A DNA stretch of 64,000 bases from Sipunculus nudus (lineage: Eukaryota; Annelida; Sipuncula; Golfingiida; Sipunculidae), in the NCBI GenBank assembly GCA_026874595.1, contig CM049309.1, forward strand, positions 8,147,076 to 8,211,075. The letters run 5' to 3'. Position numbers and translations under genes: made by a program. A model generated the notes under the pieces. That model was not told where the DNA came from. It saw nothing but the letters and a program-made list of their open reading frames with translations, and did no database searches. How positions within the stretch are numbered: position 1 is the stretch's first letter; every line of letters starts with the position of its first letter. Below, one piece after another: positions 36,760 through 48,853 of the stretch.

Positions 36760-36870
36760 GTGTATGCATTTTCTTATTCAGTCCATACTCCCAGGTTCAT
36801 TTGTGCAGAAGTTTCCTAAACCTGTGTATGCATTCACCTTTTCAGCTTATATTCCCAGGTTCATTCGTGC
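36760..36870. repeat. ~67-bp tandem duplication
   Basis: GTGTATGCATT...CCCAGGTTCATT.GTGCA occurs twice, at about 36765 and 36832. Confidence 0.65.
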
Positions 36871-37092
36871 ATTTGTGAATATTATTCAAAAGTCCTTCCT
36901 GGACCAGGATCATAAATCAGATCCACACCAAAGTCTAATCAGTTTTTCCTTGGCCCATTCATGAAATGCCCCAAAAACTCCATGAGATTCATTTCATTTT
37001 TATGTTGAGTTATGTTGCAATCAAACACACACATGAACAGAAGGCATACCCTCCTGGCGGGGGCAACTGAGGAGCACAGAATGAGAGCATAC

Positions 37093-37143
37093 CTGTGCCA
37101 ATGTAGTGTTCTCATCTAAATAAACTGTTCTTAACTCGATAAC
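37093..37143 (-). CDS. Probable 51-bp exon (C) of the same minus-strand gene
   Basis: On the minus strand, acceptor CTATATATTTTTAG| and donor GCACAG|GTATGC bracket 17 open codons in phase 0 to 0, reading VIELRTVYLDENTTLAQ. Phase is compatible with exon A downstream (starts phase 0). The strand-turn-strand look of the peptide recalls ubiquitin-fold or RA-type domains, but this is impression only. Confidence 0.5.
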
Positions 37144-37672
37144 CTAAAAATATATAGAACCCATCAGCCAATTTATTTTCTTAGATTTCTTGCACAAAAC
37201 AGACAGATATACAAACAGATAAGGCTTCATCCACATCTGCATCAGGTTTATTTACAGCAACTTTCTTTAACATAAGACCCATCTGTCTTTCCCTGCAGTT
37301 TTTAAATTACATATACCCACAAGATGTCCACAATACCTCAGTCAACAGACAGACAAACAAGCTGCAAAGTCGCTTGAACCTTTATTTTAGGGAGAAATGG
37401 GAAGAAATAGGAAAAATGTGTTTTTGTAAGCCCAACCACTTTAGTGATACACACTATCCCTGTACAAAGGCACGACCACATACCCAAATAGTGCACAGTT
37501 TTGCCCATTTCTCAATAAAATCACACCCACAAATAGGGATTCAAGTGACTGTGCAAGATGTAATGTAACCACAACATAATCACCAGGCCTGTCCACCAGA
37601 CAGATGTAAACAATACCAAAGCATTCTAGTTTAATGGGAAATGGGGCAAGATTTAACAAGACTAAATTGGGT
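37144..37672. other. Intronic-looking sequence
   Basis: No further exon or repeat was recognised. Short open frames at 37374-37659 on both strands lack motifs. Confidence 0.45.
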
Positions 37673-37898
37673 AGTGCTTATCAAATGCCACTCAAGGCAG
37701 AAACCTGACCTCTATAGCATACAAAACTAGATATTTCTTGGGACCGCAGGTGCCATAGTATCCCCAGACAATTAATCCCCTCCTTCAAAAATAGGCCCCC
37801 CATCTTCAGCAACAATTAATATCAGACCACACTCATAGAAAAGGTCACTCTCACAGAAAAGGTCATGACCCGAATTTCAATATACATCATCCCCTAAC
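37673..37898 (+). repeat. Inverted duplication, left arm
   Basis: This matches the reverse complement of 41052-41276 at roughly 95% by eye. The arm contains 54 bp of flanking DNA plus the left end of HINE-B, including CTAG and the GGGACCGCAGGTGCC hairpin. Because flank is included, the duplication postdates HINE-B insertion. Confidence 0.88.
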
Positions 37899-38569
37899 CC
37901 ATGTCTATGTATATGCATAATATAAAAGAAATTTGTCCATTAGTTTTTGACTTATAATGCTCACAGTATTGTTAAGTGGCAATGATGGGGTATTAAATGG
38001 CACGAAAACAAGTAAAAGAATAACAGGTGGCGCTACCAGTTTCCGGTACATGACAACACTATCCAAGATCTTCAGTCAAGTTGATTTTTGGACCAATCAA
38101 TGCATCCCTTATTGAGATATTAATGATTTTGTGTGATTTTCACCATATATGGCAATATTCAAGGTCAAGGCCACTCTCATAGGAAAGGTCAAGACCCAAA
38201 TTTAAATAAACATCATCCAATAACCCATATCTATGTATATGCATAATATGAAAGAAATCTGTCCATTAGTTTTTGACTTATAATTTGCTCACAGTACTGT
38301 TAAGTGACAATGATGGGGTATTAAACGGCACGAAAACAAGTTAAAGAATAACAGGTGGCGCCACCTGTTTCTGGTACATGACAATAATATCCAAGATCTT
38401 TGATCAAGTTGATTTTTGGACCAATCCATGCATCCCTTATTGAGATATTATTGATTTTGTGTAATTTTTACCATATATGGCAATATTCAAGGTCAAGGCC
38501 ACCGTAATAGGAAAGGTCATGACCCCAGTTTATATATACATCATCCCATAACCCATGTCTATGTATATG

Positions 38570-38742
38570 TGTTACACCCCGATTGTGAAATTGCCCATTT
38601 CATGTAATGGGCAATGATTTTGCCCAGTTCATGAAATGGGCAACCACTTTGCCCATTTCATGTAATAGGCAAAATGACTAAATTCAGCTGCCCATTTCAT
38701 GAAATGGGCAAGAAAACTGTTGCCCATTTCATGAAATGGGCA
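38570..38742 (+). repeat. Ginger left inverted repeat with palindrome array
   Basis: The first 113 bp mirror the right end. Five copies of a 22-bp palindrome (half TGCCCATTTCA) lie at 38592, 38621, 38650, 38689 and 38721, spaced 29-39 bp. They are likely transposase-binding or structural sites. Function is inferred. Confidence 0.88.
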
Positions 38743-39637
38743 CCTCCAAAACTGACAGATCTCTCATCGATTCTGATCACACAAAATCAGGCATACCGAC
38801 GCATCCATGCACGTCAAGTTAATCCTATCAGTGTCAAATGATAACAGAACATTGGTATAATTAGCTGCACTTTATTTTTGGTATAAACATATGAACAATT
38901 CACTATAATTCACTATAACTCACTATGGGTATATCATTGTCACTGAATCATTCAATGTAAGCACATGGTTATATTGTTATGTGGTAAGAGGTGTTAATAT
39001 CTATTATAATAAATTACTGATTTTAACGCAATATTTTGGTACACATAAGATCAGTTACCAGTTCAGCAGATGGAAAGACAGATAGAGCGACAGAGAGAAA
39101 TGATAATAGCCTAAACTGGTGTACCAACGCATTGTCTACCATTGTAAGACAGGTGTTTGGATTCCGATCTCCATATGTCGGTTAGCATATAGGTTTAGAA
39201 AAGAAGCTGATAAATGAGTATTTTAATGGACATAAATTCTGAATGCAGACAACCAGTGATTACTATAGACTGGTATAATTGTTATAGCCATGTGAATGTA
39301 AACTTAATCAAGTAAGCCAAAATAATCCTGTGTTGGGCTGGGAACTGGCAGACAGACCCACGCCATCATCAACATGTAAACCAAGACAACTGGAAATAAA
39401 ACAGCACAATATCCAACTTGGACTGTCTCAGTTATTCACCTGACGCGCCGTGTGACTGTGTTATGGCCAGGGAAGAACTCCCCTAATTCCCCATTGTAAC
39501 AATATCTGGACATATTTGGACATATCACCATTTTTCAAAACATTTTCATGAATATGCGGAGTCACTGAGTCACTCATTTATATATCATATTATGCCCCAT
39601 CAACAGAAAGGCATTTTTTAACGTTTCACCATACTTT

Positions 39638-40888
39638 TCATAACATTTGGATAGTATTTTCATAAAGTTGAGGCGTCACTGAGTCACTCAATGTAATCAC
39701 GTGTTTATCATAATATGTCCCTTCACAAACACAAGAACAGCACCCCAGATTATCCAAGTATCTAAATATTTGCTTGTCCACGTTTTCACAACACTTTAAG
39801 GTGTGACATGCACTATTGCATCTCAGTCCGGCCTTAAAGCAGGAACATCTATAACTTAGACAGTTTTTCTAACAGTGACATCTCTTGAAACCCTGGCCTC
39901 CACAAACACTCTGTGCTTTGACAATTTCACGCAAAGTAAGCTGCTCAGCTGGAACATCCTCTGCTTTTAGACCACTGAACTGAATAAATTCTAACTGGTT
40001 TTGGGCCATCTTTCCCCTTATAATACCACTCCTTGTGCCAACTGTGTATCCTGATTCATCAGCTGAGAGGACAACTCCAGTAACATTAGGTGGGTCACCT
40101 TTGCTTCTGTCGAACTGTGATACAGGTACTGCCACATTGTCTCCAAGTCCTAGGGCTTTAAGTGAACGTGTGCTGCGAGCCAGCATGCGGGATGCTTGAT
40201 GTTTGATTCCAGCAGAAGCTGCAGTCCTTGCTCGTTTGGCTGGATGTTCTGTCTCATTTGATGTCTCGGTGTTGTCACTTGTAGTTTCCGGAGTCACAGT
40301 TGCACCAATATTCACACTACAGGAAGGTTCTTGTTCAGCAATGGATTCAGTTCGAGCTCTTTTGCAATTAGATGTCTGGGCCTTGTCACACACAGTTTCA
40401 GGAGTCACAGTGGTGATCACGTCTGCAGTAGAGGAAGGCTTGTCACTAAGTTCTTGGTCAGCACTGTCCTCTGGAAGAATATTTGTAACAATGTCAGGCT
40501 CTCAAAGAACATATATCGCTTGACCCTCAGAAGGTAAATCACCAGCTCCAATATCCTGTTGATCCATGACATCAACACTAACCTGTGCTTCAGATCGATT
40601 TTCATCTGTAGTGTCTGGTCTGGGATGATCATGAGTTTCTTCAGGTAGGTCATCAAGCACTGGGTCAGCTGATTCTGGCACATCAGCATCTCTGCTGCAA
40701 GTCTCTGCAATCAACTGTTCTAACTCTTCCTCACTGACACCAGATGTAAACTGTTCCAAGAAAGCAGCGGGTAGCTTACTTGTGAGTCCACAGCGAGGTT
40801 GGTTACCTGTGAGAGCCTTGTATGGTTCCATTTTGATTACCTCGTGGTAAGTGGTATTCATTGCCCATTGCACAAAAAGAATACCATT
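39638..40888 (-). pseudogene. Integrase/transposase C-terminal remnant (KRBA2-like invertebrate type)
   Basis: A single minus-strand frame starts inside the transposon end (FVQWAMNTTYHEVIK, then PYKALTGNQPRCGL), passes an acidic spacer and a beta-rich module (LGDNVAVPVSQFDRSKGD, then GVVLSADESGYTVG), and ends in a Cys-rich tail (CHC, stop, then RCSCFKAGLRCNSACH). TGA at 40502-40504 and TAG at 39869-39871 interrupt it. The same frame is open after each stop, to TGA at 39638. The tail looks like a CXC (tesmin/TSO1-type) motif. The DDE core and N-terminal zinc finger are missing. This C-terminal layout is known from KRBA2/SCAN-domain-like integrases of invertebrates. Confidence 0.85.
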
Positions 40889-41022
40889 TCATGAAATGGG
40901 CGAGTAGAGTTTTGTCATTTTGCCCATTACATGAAATGGGCACAGTGGTTGCCCATTTCATGAACTGGGCAAAAAATTTGCCCATTACATGAAATGGGCA
41001 ATTTCACAATCGGGGTGTAACA
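40882..41022 (-). repeat. Ginger right inverted repeat with palindrome array
   Basis: Three full copies of the same palindrome lie at 40921, 40950 and 40979, and a partial one at about 40884 abuts the coding remnant. Variant bases (CAGTTCA, TTACA) are shared with the left arm at mirrored positions, so the arms are true copies. Confidence 0.88.
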
Positions 41023-41051
41023 TATGCATAATATGAAAGAAATCTGTCTGA

Positions 41052-41276
41052 TAGGGGGATGACGTATATTGAAATTCGGGTCATGACCTTTTCTATGAGA
41101 GTGACCTTTTCTATGAGTGTGGTCTGATATTAATTGTTGCTGACGATGGGGGGCCTATTCTTAAAGGGGGGGATTAATTGTCTGGGGATACTATGGCACC
41201 TGCGGTGCCAAGAAATATCTAGTTTTGTATGCTATACAGGTCAGGTTTCTGCCTTGAGTGGCATTTGATAAGCACA
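41052..41276 (-). repeat. Inverted duplication, right arm
   Basis: Reverse-complement copy of 37673-37898, including the HINE-B CTAG end at 41219-41222 facing the other way. It replaces about 80 bp of HINE-B core between CTGTC and GCACAAAAACAAG. Confidence 0.88.
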
Positions 41277-41805
41277 AAAACAAGTAAAGAATAATAGGTG
41301 GCGCCACCAGTTTCTGGAATATGACAACCCTATCCACGATCTTCCATCAACTTGATTTTGGGATCAATCCATGCAAGATTTCTTGAGACATTTAAGAATC
41401 TGTGTGATTTTCCCCAAAGGACCTATTCAAGGTCAAGGACACTCTCCTAGTGAAAGTCATGACCTCATTTTAAATAGGCGTCGTCCTCTCACCCATATCT
41501 ATACATATACCAAGTTTGCTAAAGATCCGTGAAATATTTTTTGAGTTATCGCGCCAACAAGATTTATATGCGGCGGCGGCAGTGGCGGGACCGGTAAGAA
41601 AACATAGTATCCCCCGACTTTGTCTGGGGATACAATAACTGATTGAAAACTGACTGAGTATATAAGCAAAATCTTGCTAATTCTGATTTGACAACAGGCT
41701 GGTAGCTGGCGACAACAAAAATTCTTCATCTTAATCCAGCTGAGATCAGAGATTAATCAATTTTACCTTCCTAAGGAACCCCCTAGTGATGCAGCAAATA
41801 TTTAC

Positions 41806-41846
41806 CTTCACATGAGAGCCATATTTTCGGGATTTAATCAGTAATT
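41806..41846 (-). CDS. Possible 41-bp exon, minus strand
   Basis: Acceptor CTATGTTTTTGGCAG| and donor GTGAAG|GTAAAT bracket a segment whose open frame reads LLIKSRKYGSHVK, phase 1 in and 0 out. Its leading AA completes GAA with the final G of the next candidate upstream (41995-42031). It also fits exon C (phase 0 start). The exon is very short, so evidence rests on phase agreement. Confidence 0.35.
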
Positions 41847-41994
41847 CTGCCAAAAACATAGTTAAAGCAGGGATCAAGTTTGAACCAAATGTTAAAACCA
41901 AGGAGTTCATTTATGGAACTATTTCATAGGTCCTACAAAACAAAACGGAACCTAAAAGAATAAAAGAAAAGTGCCAATTACCTGGTTTTGTTAC

Positions 41995-42031
41995 CTTGCA
42001 TTATTTGCATGACTGCAAATGTGATTTTTGT
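41995..42031 (-). CDS. Possible 37-bp exon, minus strand
   Basis: Acceptor AATCTTCATAG| and donor ATGCAAG|GTAACA bracket TKITFAVMQIMQ plus one base, phase 0 in and 1 out, matching 41806-41846. Chance cannot be excluded for exons this short. Confidence 0.3.
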
Positions 42032-43470
42032 CTATGAAGATTGTTATAAAATTGGCCAGTATGTTACACTTAAAGTTACACTTGTTGCGATACAAACTTG
42101 AGTGACATATTTTCTTGAGTATGTTTACTGTACAAAACTGTAACAGCATGATGTATTGAGTCTATAAATAATTATAGATAACTATTATTAATGATTATTG
42201 GTGGCAGCAGCCCACTGGATTACTTCATTGAATTAAAGTCCAACTTCAATAAATTAAAGGGGCCTTTTCCAATATCTGATGTCTATTAACTTAAGATTCT
42301 ACCTTTAACCTTTTATAAAACTGGTCAGAAAACACCAATCACACTGCACACAGGCTGTTTGACTTTTTTTTTATCCAAGTGTTTATGACATTGGGGGGGG
42401 GGCCCTCTAAAGTAATCCAAACACATTCCACAAAGACACCTGTTAGCAAGTCATGCAAATTATAGTTTTCGTTAACGGCAATTTGCAACTAGTGATCTTT
42501 CAACCTCTGCATGGTTACATGAATTTCCGTTTGTCACTAATGTTGCATTGACAAACAGCTTTCACCCATGACAGAGGCGTTATAAGAACATTTACCTAGA
42601 GTGCATTAATTCATATATATAAGAAATCACATAAAACCTGCAGAAAAGGTAGGTGAATATATCATTAGAGCTAATATCTCAACATTTCTCGTGGATCCCT
42701 CCACCTCTTCATGCTGATCTACACCAAATTAAATTTGGTCTTCTTTGATTGGGTCTTCCCATGATCCATGTCACATCCCTCCATTTTAGTTCAAAAGTCA
42801 GCTGACAGATGGCAGTCTAGTAGAGTCATTCAGCTGTTAATAACATGACAAATTAACCCCTACTGTATTAGCTCCTTTAATCAAATTTTAATGTCATCTT
42901 CCTGGACTGTCCTATTCCTCCATCAAGATAACTGGATACCAGTTGGCTGTTTTATGGTTTTTTTTTTTGCAAACAAAACAAACCTACCACATAGGCAAAC
43001 CAACAGACCAACCAAAACACAGAAACAAGTGAACATGAAACCTACTTGGTGGGGGTGATAAGACTGCAATTGGGATAAGTGTCAGACTGAAGGAGTCAGC
43101 TTTAACATGATGTCAATAGAAATCCTGTGTTAACTACCAATGCATTTGAAAGAATATAACAACAGATACTGGTAAGTAAACGGGATTGTCCCAAATAATG
43201 AGAAAGAACCAAAACTGCACATACATGTACTCCAGATCTGAAAAACATTTGAGAAATGTTTCCTTCACTTGGCAAGAAGCCAAAGACAGCCTTTCAGTAG
43301 ACAGTCATAGTTTAACTGTAATGTCCATCTGGTTATTCTGTATTACTGTTATATATGACAAAGAAATAAAATCTCTTGCACTACTTTTTGTAAACTATTT
43401 AACCAAAAGTTCATTCATGATGAGATCCTTAATTAATGTATCTTGGCATGATTGCAAAAAAAAAAAAAAA
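42032..43470. other. Unique intron-like sequence
   Basis: A short minus-strand ATG frame near 42718-42790 (MEGCDMDHGKTQSKK) and an open plus frame at 43186-43491 were inspected. Neither has paired splice signals or motifs. An A-run at 43456-43470 precedes the HINE-C insertion. Confidence 0.45.
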
Positions 43471-44327
43471 CAAGTGACCCATGGGTCATGACGCTCAGCT
43501 GACTGGTAAGAGATTTGCAAAAGGAAATTTTATCATCTGAATGGTAGTATATAACCATTCAACTGAAGCATCAAACAGATTAACCAACAGGCTGAGATTG
43601 TGTCTGTATTAATATATCTCAAAAATAGAGAAAAAATGTGTAAACTTTAAAAAAATACAGGTGGCTCCACCAGTCTGCAGAAACTAATAAAAATACTTAA
43701 TGGTCAATATTAATGCAAAGAAGCATGGTGGTCTCTGGATTAGTTGTTCAGATACTTCAGCTTTTGTATCAAATTTTTCATTATTCTGAGGTAAACTTTT
43801 GAGTCCTATAGCTTGATGGATATGGGTGACAGAGACCTAATTTCAGGTTTCCACAGACACTTTTCATGGGCCTCCTTGCATGACAAGAATGAAGATTCTA
43901 GGTCCAGTTGTTACAATTTGTACCCTGTTGACAGATAACCACATCTTTAAAGGTCTCAAAAATAGAGAAAATAATTCGTAAAAATTTGAAAAAACAGAGG
44001 TGGCACACCCAGTCTGCAGAAACTGATGGAACATGCCATGATCATTATGTATGCCAAAAATCATGAGCATCAGTGTTGTAGTTATTGAGATACTGGGGTT
44101 TTTGTATCAAATTTTTCATTATTCTGGGGGGGGGGGGGTATTTTGGAGCCATACAGCTAAATGGATATGGGTAACAGAGACCAAATTTCAGGTTTCCATG
44201 GAGATTTTTCATAGGTCTCTCAGAATGTCAAGAATGAAGATTCTAGGTCCAGTCTTTACGATTTGTGCCCTGTTAACAGATGTTCACATTTTTAAAGGTC
44301 TCAAAAATAGAGAAAACAATTCGTAAA

Positions 44328-47300
44328 CAAGTGACCCATGGGTCATGATGCTCAGCTGACTGGGAAGAGATTCGCAAAAGGAAATTTTATCATCTGAATG
44401 GTAGTATATACCCAATCAACTGAAGCATCAAACAGATTAACCAACTGGCCAAGATTGTGTCTGTATTTATATATCTCAAAAATAGAGAAAAAATGCGTAA
44501 AAAATACAGGTGGCTCCACCAGTCTGCAGAAACTAATAAAAAGACTCAATGGTCAATATGCATGCAAAGAATCATGGTGATATCTGCATTAGTTGTTCAG
44601 ATACTTCAGCTTTTGAATCAAAATTTCCATTATTCTGAGGGATACTTCGGAGTCCTATAGCTTGAAGGATATGGGTAACAGAGACGTAATTTCAGGTTTC
44701 CACACACACTTATCATGGGCCTCCTTGCATGACAAGAATGAAGATTCTAGGTCCAGTTGTTATAATTTGTGCCATGTAAACAGATGACAGCATCCTTAAA
44801 GGTCTCAAAATTAGAGAAAAAAATTCGAAAAATTGAATAAAATATAGGTGGCACCACCAGTCTGCAGACACTGATGAAACACTCCATAAACAATATCCAA
44901 TCCTAAGAATCATGGTGATCTCTGCATTAGTTGTTCAGATACTTCTGCTTTTGTATCAAATTGTTCATTATTCTGAGGGATACTTCGGAGTCCTATAGCT
45001 TGAAGGATATGGGAAACATTGACCTAATTTGTACCCTGTTGACAGATAACCACATCTTTAAAGGTCTCAAAAATAGAGAAAAAAATTCGTAAAAATTTGA
45101 GAAAATAGAGACCTGTGGCGCACCCAGTCTGCAGAAACTGATGGAACACCTCATGATCAATATGTATGCCAAAAATCATGACCATCAGTGTCGTAGTTAT
45201 TGAGATACTGCAGTTATTGTATCAAATTTTTCATTATTCTTAGGGGTATTTTGGAGCCATACAGCTTAAAGGATATGGGTAACAGAGACCTTATTTCAGT
45301 TTTCCATGGAGACTTTTCATGGGTCTCCCTGTGTGTCAAGAATGAAGATTCTAGGTCCAGTCTATACAACTTGTGCCCTGTTAACAGATGTTCATATCTT
45401 TAAAGGACGCAAAAGTAAAGAAAAAATTCTTAAAAAAACCTGAACAAATATACGTGGTGCCACCAGTCTGCAGAAACTGATGAAACATTCCATTATCAAT
45501 ATCCATGCAAACAATTATGGTGATCTCTGCATTAGTTGTTCAGATACTTCAGCTTTTGTATCAAATTTTTCATTATTCTGAGCTGTACTTTGGAGTGCCA
45601 TAGCTCAAAGGATATGGGTAACAGAGACCTAATGTCAGGTTTCCATTAAAACTTTTCATGGGTCTTCTTGTGTGTCAAGAATGAAGATTCTAGGTCCAGT
45701 CTTTACAATTTGTACCCTGTTGACAGATAACTACATCCTTAAAGGTCTGTTAAATAGAGAAAAAAAAATTGTAAAAATTTGAAAAAATACAGGTGGCGCC
45801 ACCATTCTGCAGGAACTGATGAAACACCTCTTGATCAATATGTATGCCAAAAATCATGACCATCAGTGATGTAGTTACTGAGATGTTGCAGTTTTTTTTA
45901 TCAAATTTTCCATTATTCTGGGGGGTAATTAGGAGCCCCACAGCTCAAAGAATATGGGTAACAGAGACCTAATTTCAGGTTTCCATGGAGACTTTTCCTG
46001 GGTCTCCCTGTGTGTCAAGAATGAAGATTCTAGGTCCAGTCTTTACGATTTGTGCCCTGTTAACAGATGTTCACATTTTAAAAGGTCTAAAAATAGAGAA
46101 AACAATTTGTAAAATATTAAAAAATACAGGTGGTGCCACCAGTCTGCAGAAACTGATGAAACATCTCATGATCAATATGTATGCAAAAAATCATGACCAT
46201 CAGTGATGTAGTAAATGAGATTTTGAAGTTTTTGTATGAAATTTTTTACTATTTTGGAGGGTACTTTGGGGCCCAATAGCTCGTAGGATTTGGTAACAGA
46301 GACCTAATTTCTGGTTTCCATGGAGATTTTTCATAGGTCTCTCAGAATGTCAAGAATGAAGATTCTAGGTCCAGTCTTTACGATTTGTGCCCTGTTAACA
46401 GATGTTCACATTTTTCAAGGTCTCAAAAATAGAGAAAACAATTCGTTAAAAAATTGAAAAATACAGGTGGTGCCACCAGTCTGCAGAATCTGATGAAACA
46501 TCTCATGATCAATATGTATGCCAAAAATCATGAGCATCAGTGGTGTAGTTGTTGAGATATTGAAGTTTTTGTAGAAATTTTTCACTATTCTGGGGGGTAC
46601 TTTGGGGCCCCATAGCAGGAAGGATATGGGTAACAGAGACCTAATTTCAGGTTTCCATGGAGATTTTTCATAGGTCTCTCAGAATGTCAAGAATGAAGAT
46701 TCTAGGTCCAGTCTTTACGATTCGTGCCCTGTTAACAAATGTTCACATTTTTCAAGGTCTCAAAAATAGAGAAAACAATTCGTAAAAAAATTGAAAATAC
46801 AGGTGGCGCCACCAGTCTGCAGAATCTGATGAAACATCTCATGATCAATATGTATGCCAAAAATCATGACCATCAGTGGTGTAGTTAATGAGATATTGAA
46901 GTTTTGTAGAAATTTTTCACTATTCTGGGGGGTACTTTGGGGCCCCATAGCTGGAAGGATATGGGTAACAGAGACCTAATTCCAGGTTTCCAAGGAGATT
47001 TTTCATAGGTCTCTAAGAATGTCAAGAATGAAGATTCTAGGTCCAGTCTTTACGATTTGTGCCCTGTTAACAGATGTCCACATTTTTAAAGGTCTCAAAA
47101 ATAGAGAAAAAAATTAGTAAAAAATCGAAAAATACAGGTGGCGCCACCAGTTTGCAGGAACTGATGGAACATCTCATGATCAATATATATGCCAAAAATC
47201 ATGACTATCAGTGATGTAGTTAATGAGATATTGAAGTTTTTGTATGAAATATTTGACTATTCTGGGGGGTACTTTGGGGCCCCATAGCTCGAAGGATATG

Positions 47301-48853
47301 GGTAACAGAGAACTACTTTCAGGTTTCCATGGAGACTTTTCATAGGTCTCCCTGTGTGTCAAGAATGAAGATTCTAGGTCCAATTTGAACCCTGTTGACA
47401 GATAACTACATCCTTAAAGGTCTCAAAAATAGAGAACAAGTGACCCAGGGGTCATGACGCTCAGCTGACCAGGAAGACATTGACAAAAGTAATTTTAGCA
47501 TCTGAATGTCAAATCTGAATGAAATACTTTTTCCAAACTTGACCTTTTGTATAAAATCATCCAATATTCATTGGTGTACTATGGAGCTCTGTAGCATGAA
47601 GGATATGGGTAACAGACACCTATTTTCAAGGTTTACAAGATGACTTTTCCATCGACCTCCTAGGATGTCAAGTAAGAAGATTCCAGGTCTAGCGCTTATG
47701 ATTTGTGCCCTGTTAACAGACAGACGCCTGGATGGCCGGACGGGCGATGGACAAAAGGTGATCCCTATAGCTTAGATGACTTTAAGTCAGCTGAGCTAAA
47801 AATTGAAAAAATACAGGTGGCGCCACCAGAATGCAGAAACTGATGAAACATTTCATGATCAATATCCATGCAAAGAATCATGGTGATCAATATAATAATT
47901 GTTCAGATACTTGAGCTTTTGTATCAAATTTTCAATTATTCTGGGGGGTACTTCGGAGCCCCATAGCTCAGAGGTTATGGGTAACAGAGACCTAATTTCA
48001 AGTTTTTAAGGAGACTTTTCATGGGCCTCTCAGCATGTCAAGAGAGAAGATTCTAGGTCCAGTTGTTACGATTTGTGCCATGTTAACAGATGACCGCATC
48101 TTATGAGGTCTCAAAAATAGAGAATAAAATTCGTAAAAATAAAAAAAATACAGTAGGCGCCACCATACTGCAGAAACTGATGACACATTCCATGATCAAC
48201 ATCCATGCAAATAATCATTGTGATCACTGCAATAGTTGTTTAGATACTTGAGCTTTTGTATCAAATTTTCCATAATTCTGGGGGGTACTTCAGAGCCCCA
48301 TAGCTCAAAGGTTATGGGTAACAGAGACCTAATTTCAGGTTTCCAAAGAGACTTTTTATGGGCCTCCCTGCATGTCAAGAGAGAAGATTCTAGGTGTAGT
48401 CGTTACGATTTGTGCCCTGTTAACAGATGACCGCATCTTAAGAGGTCTCAAAAATAGAGAAAAATATTGGTAAAAATCGAAAAAATACAGGTGGCGCCAC
48501 CAGTCTGCAGAAACTGATGAAACACTCCATGATCAATATCCATGCAAAAAATCATGATGATCAATGCATTAGTTGTTCAGATACTTGAGCTTTTGTATCA
48601 AATTTTCCATTATTCTTGGGGGTACTTCGGAACCCCATAGCTCGAAGAATATAGATCACAGTGACCTAATTTCAAGTTTACAAGGAGAATTTCCATAGAC
48701 CTCCCAGGATGTCAAGTAAGAAGATTCCAGTTCTAGCGATTACCATTGTGCCCTGTTAACGGACAGACGCCCGGACGGCCCGACAGCCGGACGGACGACG
48801 GACAAAAGGTGATCCCTATAGCTCAGATGACTTTCAGTCAGCTGAGCTAAAAA
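44328..48853 (-). mobile_element. HINE-C, middle nested copy
   Basis: The left end CAAGTGACCCATGGGTCA interrupts a core unit after GAAAACAATTCGTAAA. The right end CAGCTGAGCTAAAA near 48853 is followed by the rest of an A-rich link and a core palindrome. Pairing is inferred from the parenthesis-like order of ends. Core units inside and outside this copy belong to the same family. Confidence 0.7.
47437..47802 (-). mobile_element. HINE-C, innermost miniature copy, 366 bp
   Basis: It starts CAAGTGACCCAGGGGTCA and ends AGTCAGCTGAGCTAAAAA before T. It sits between AAAAATAGAGAA and TTGAAAAAATACAGGTGG, which together make an intact core link. It has one partial core unit without the GCCACC palindrome, so it is the minimal form of the element in the window. 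Confidence 0.88.

Larger units (their letters stand above)
38570..41022 (-). mobile_element. Ginger-like DDE DNA transposon, internally deleted, 2,453 bp
   Basis: Both ends read TGTTACACCCCGATTGTGAA inward, and the flanks carry a perfect 4-bp duplication TATG (38566-38569 and 41023-41026). TGT ends plus 4-bp duplications fit Ginger elements, whose transposase is related to retroviral-type integrase. Removing the element and one TATG restores HINE-B core as in the intact units near 26700 and 38240. The only coding capacity is a degenerate C-terminal integrase region on the minus strand. Confidence 0.9.
37727..41635 (-). mobile_element. HINE-B, split by a Ginger-like transposon
   Basis: The left end CTAGATATTTCTTGG leads into core units with GGTGGCGCTACC and GGTGGCGCCACC near 38028 and 38358. 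The core breaks at 38569, resumes at 41023 for 30 bp, meets the inverted arm, then resumes near 41277 and ends CCCCGACTTTGTCTGGGG with ATACAA before T. A CGG-rich run precedes the end. Confidence 0.88.

Noticed and set aside
40203-40537. Plus-strand frames opposite the integrase remnant
   Set aside because: Shadows of the minus-strand integrase frame.
47940-48010. TAGCTCAGAGG boxes resembling a tRNA A box
   Set aside because: They belong to the HINE-C core; there is no B box or cloverleaf at the right spacing.
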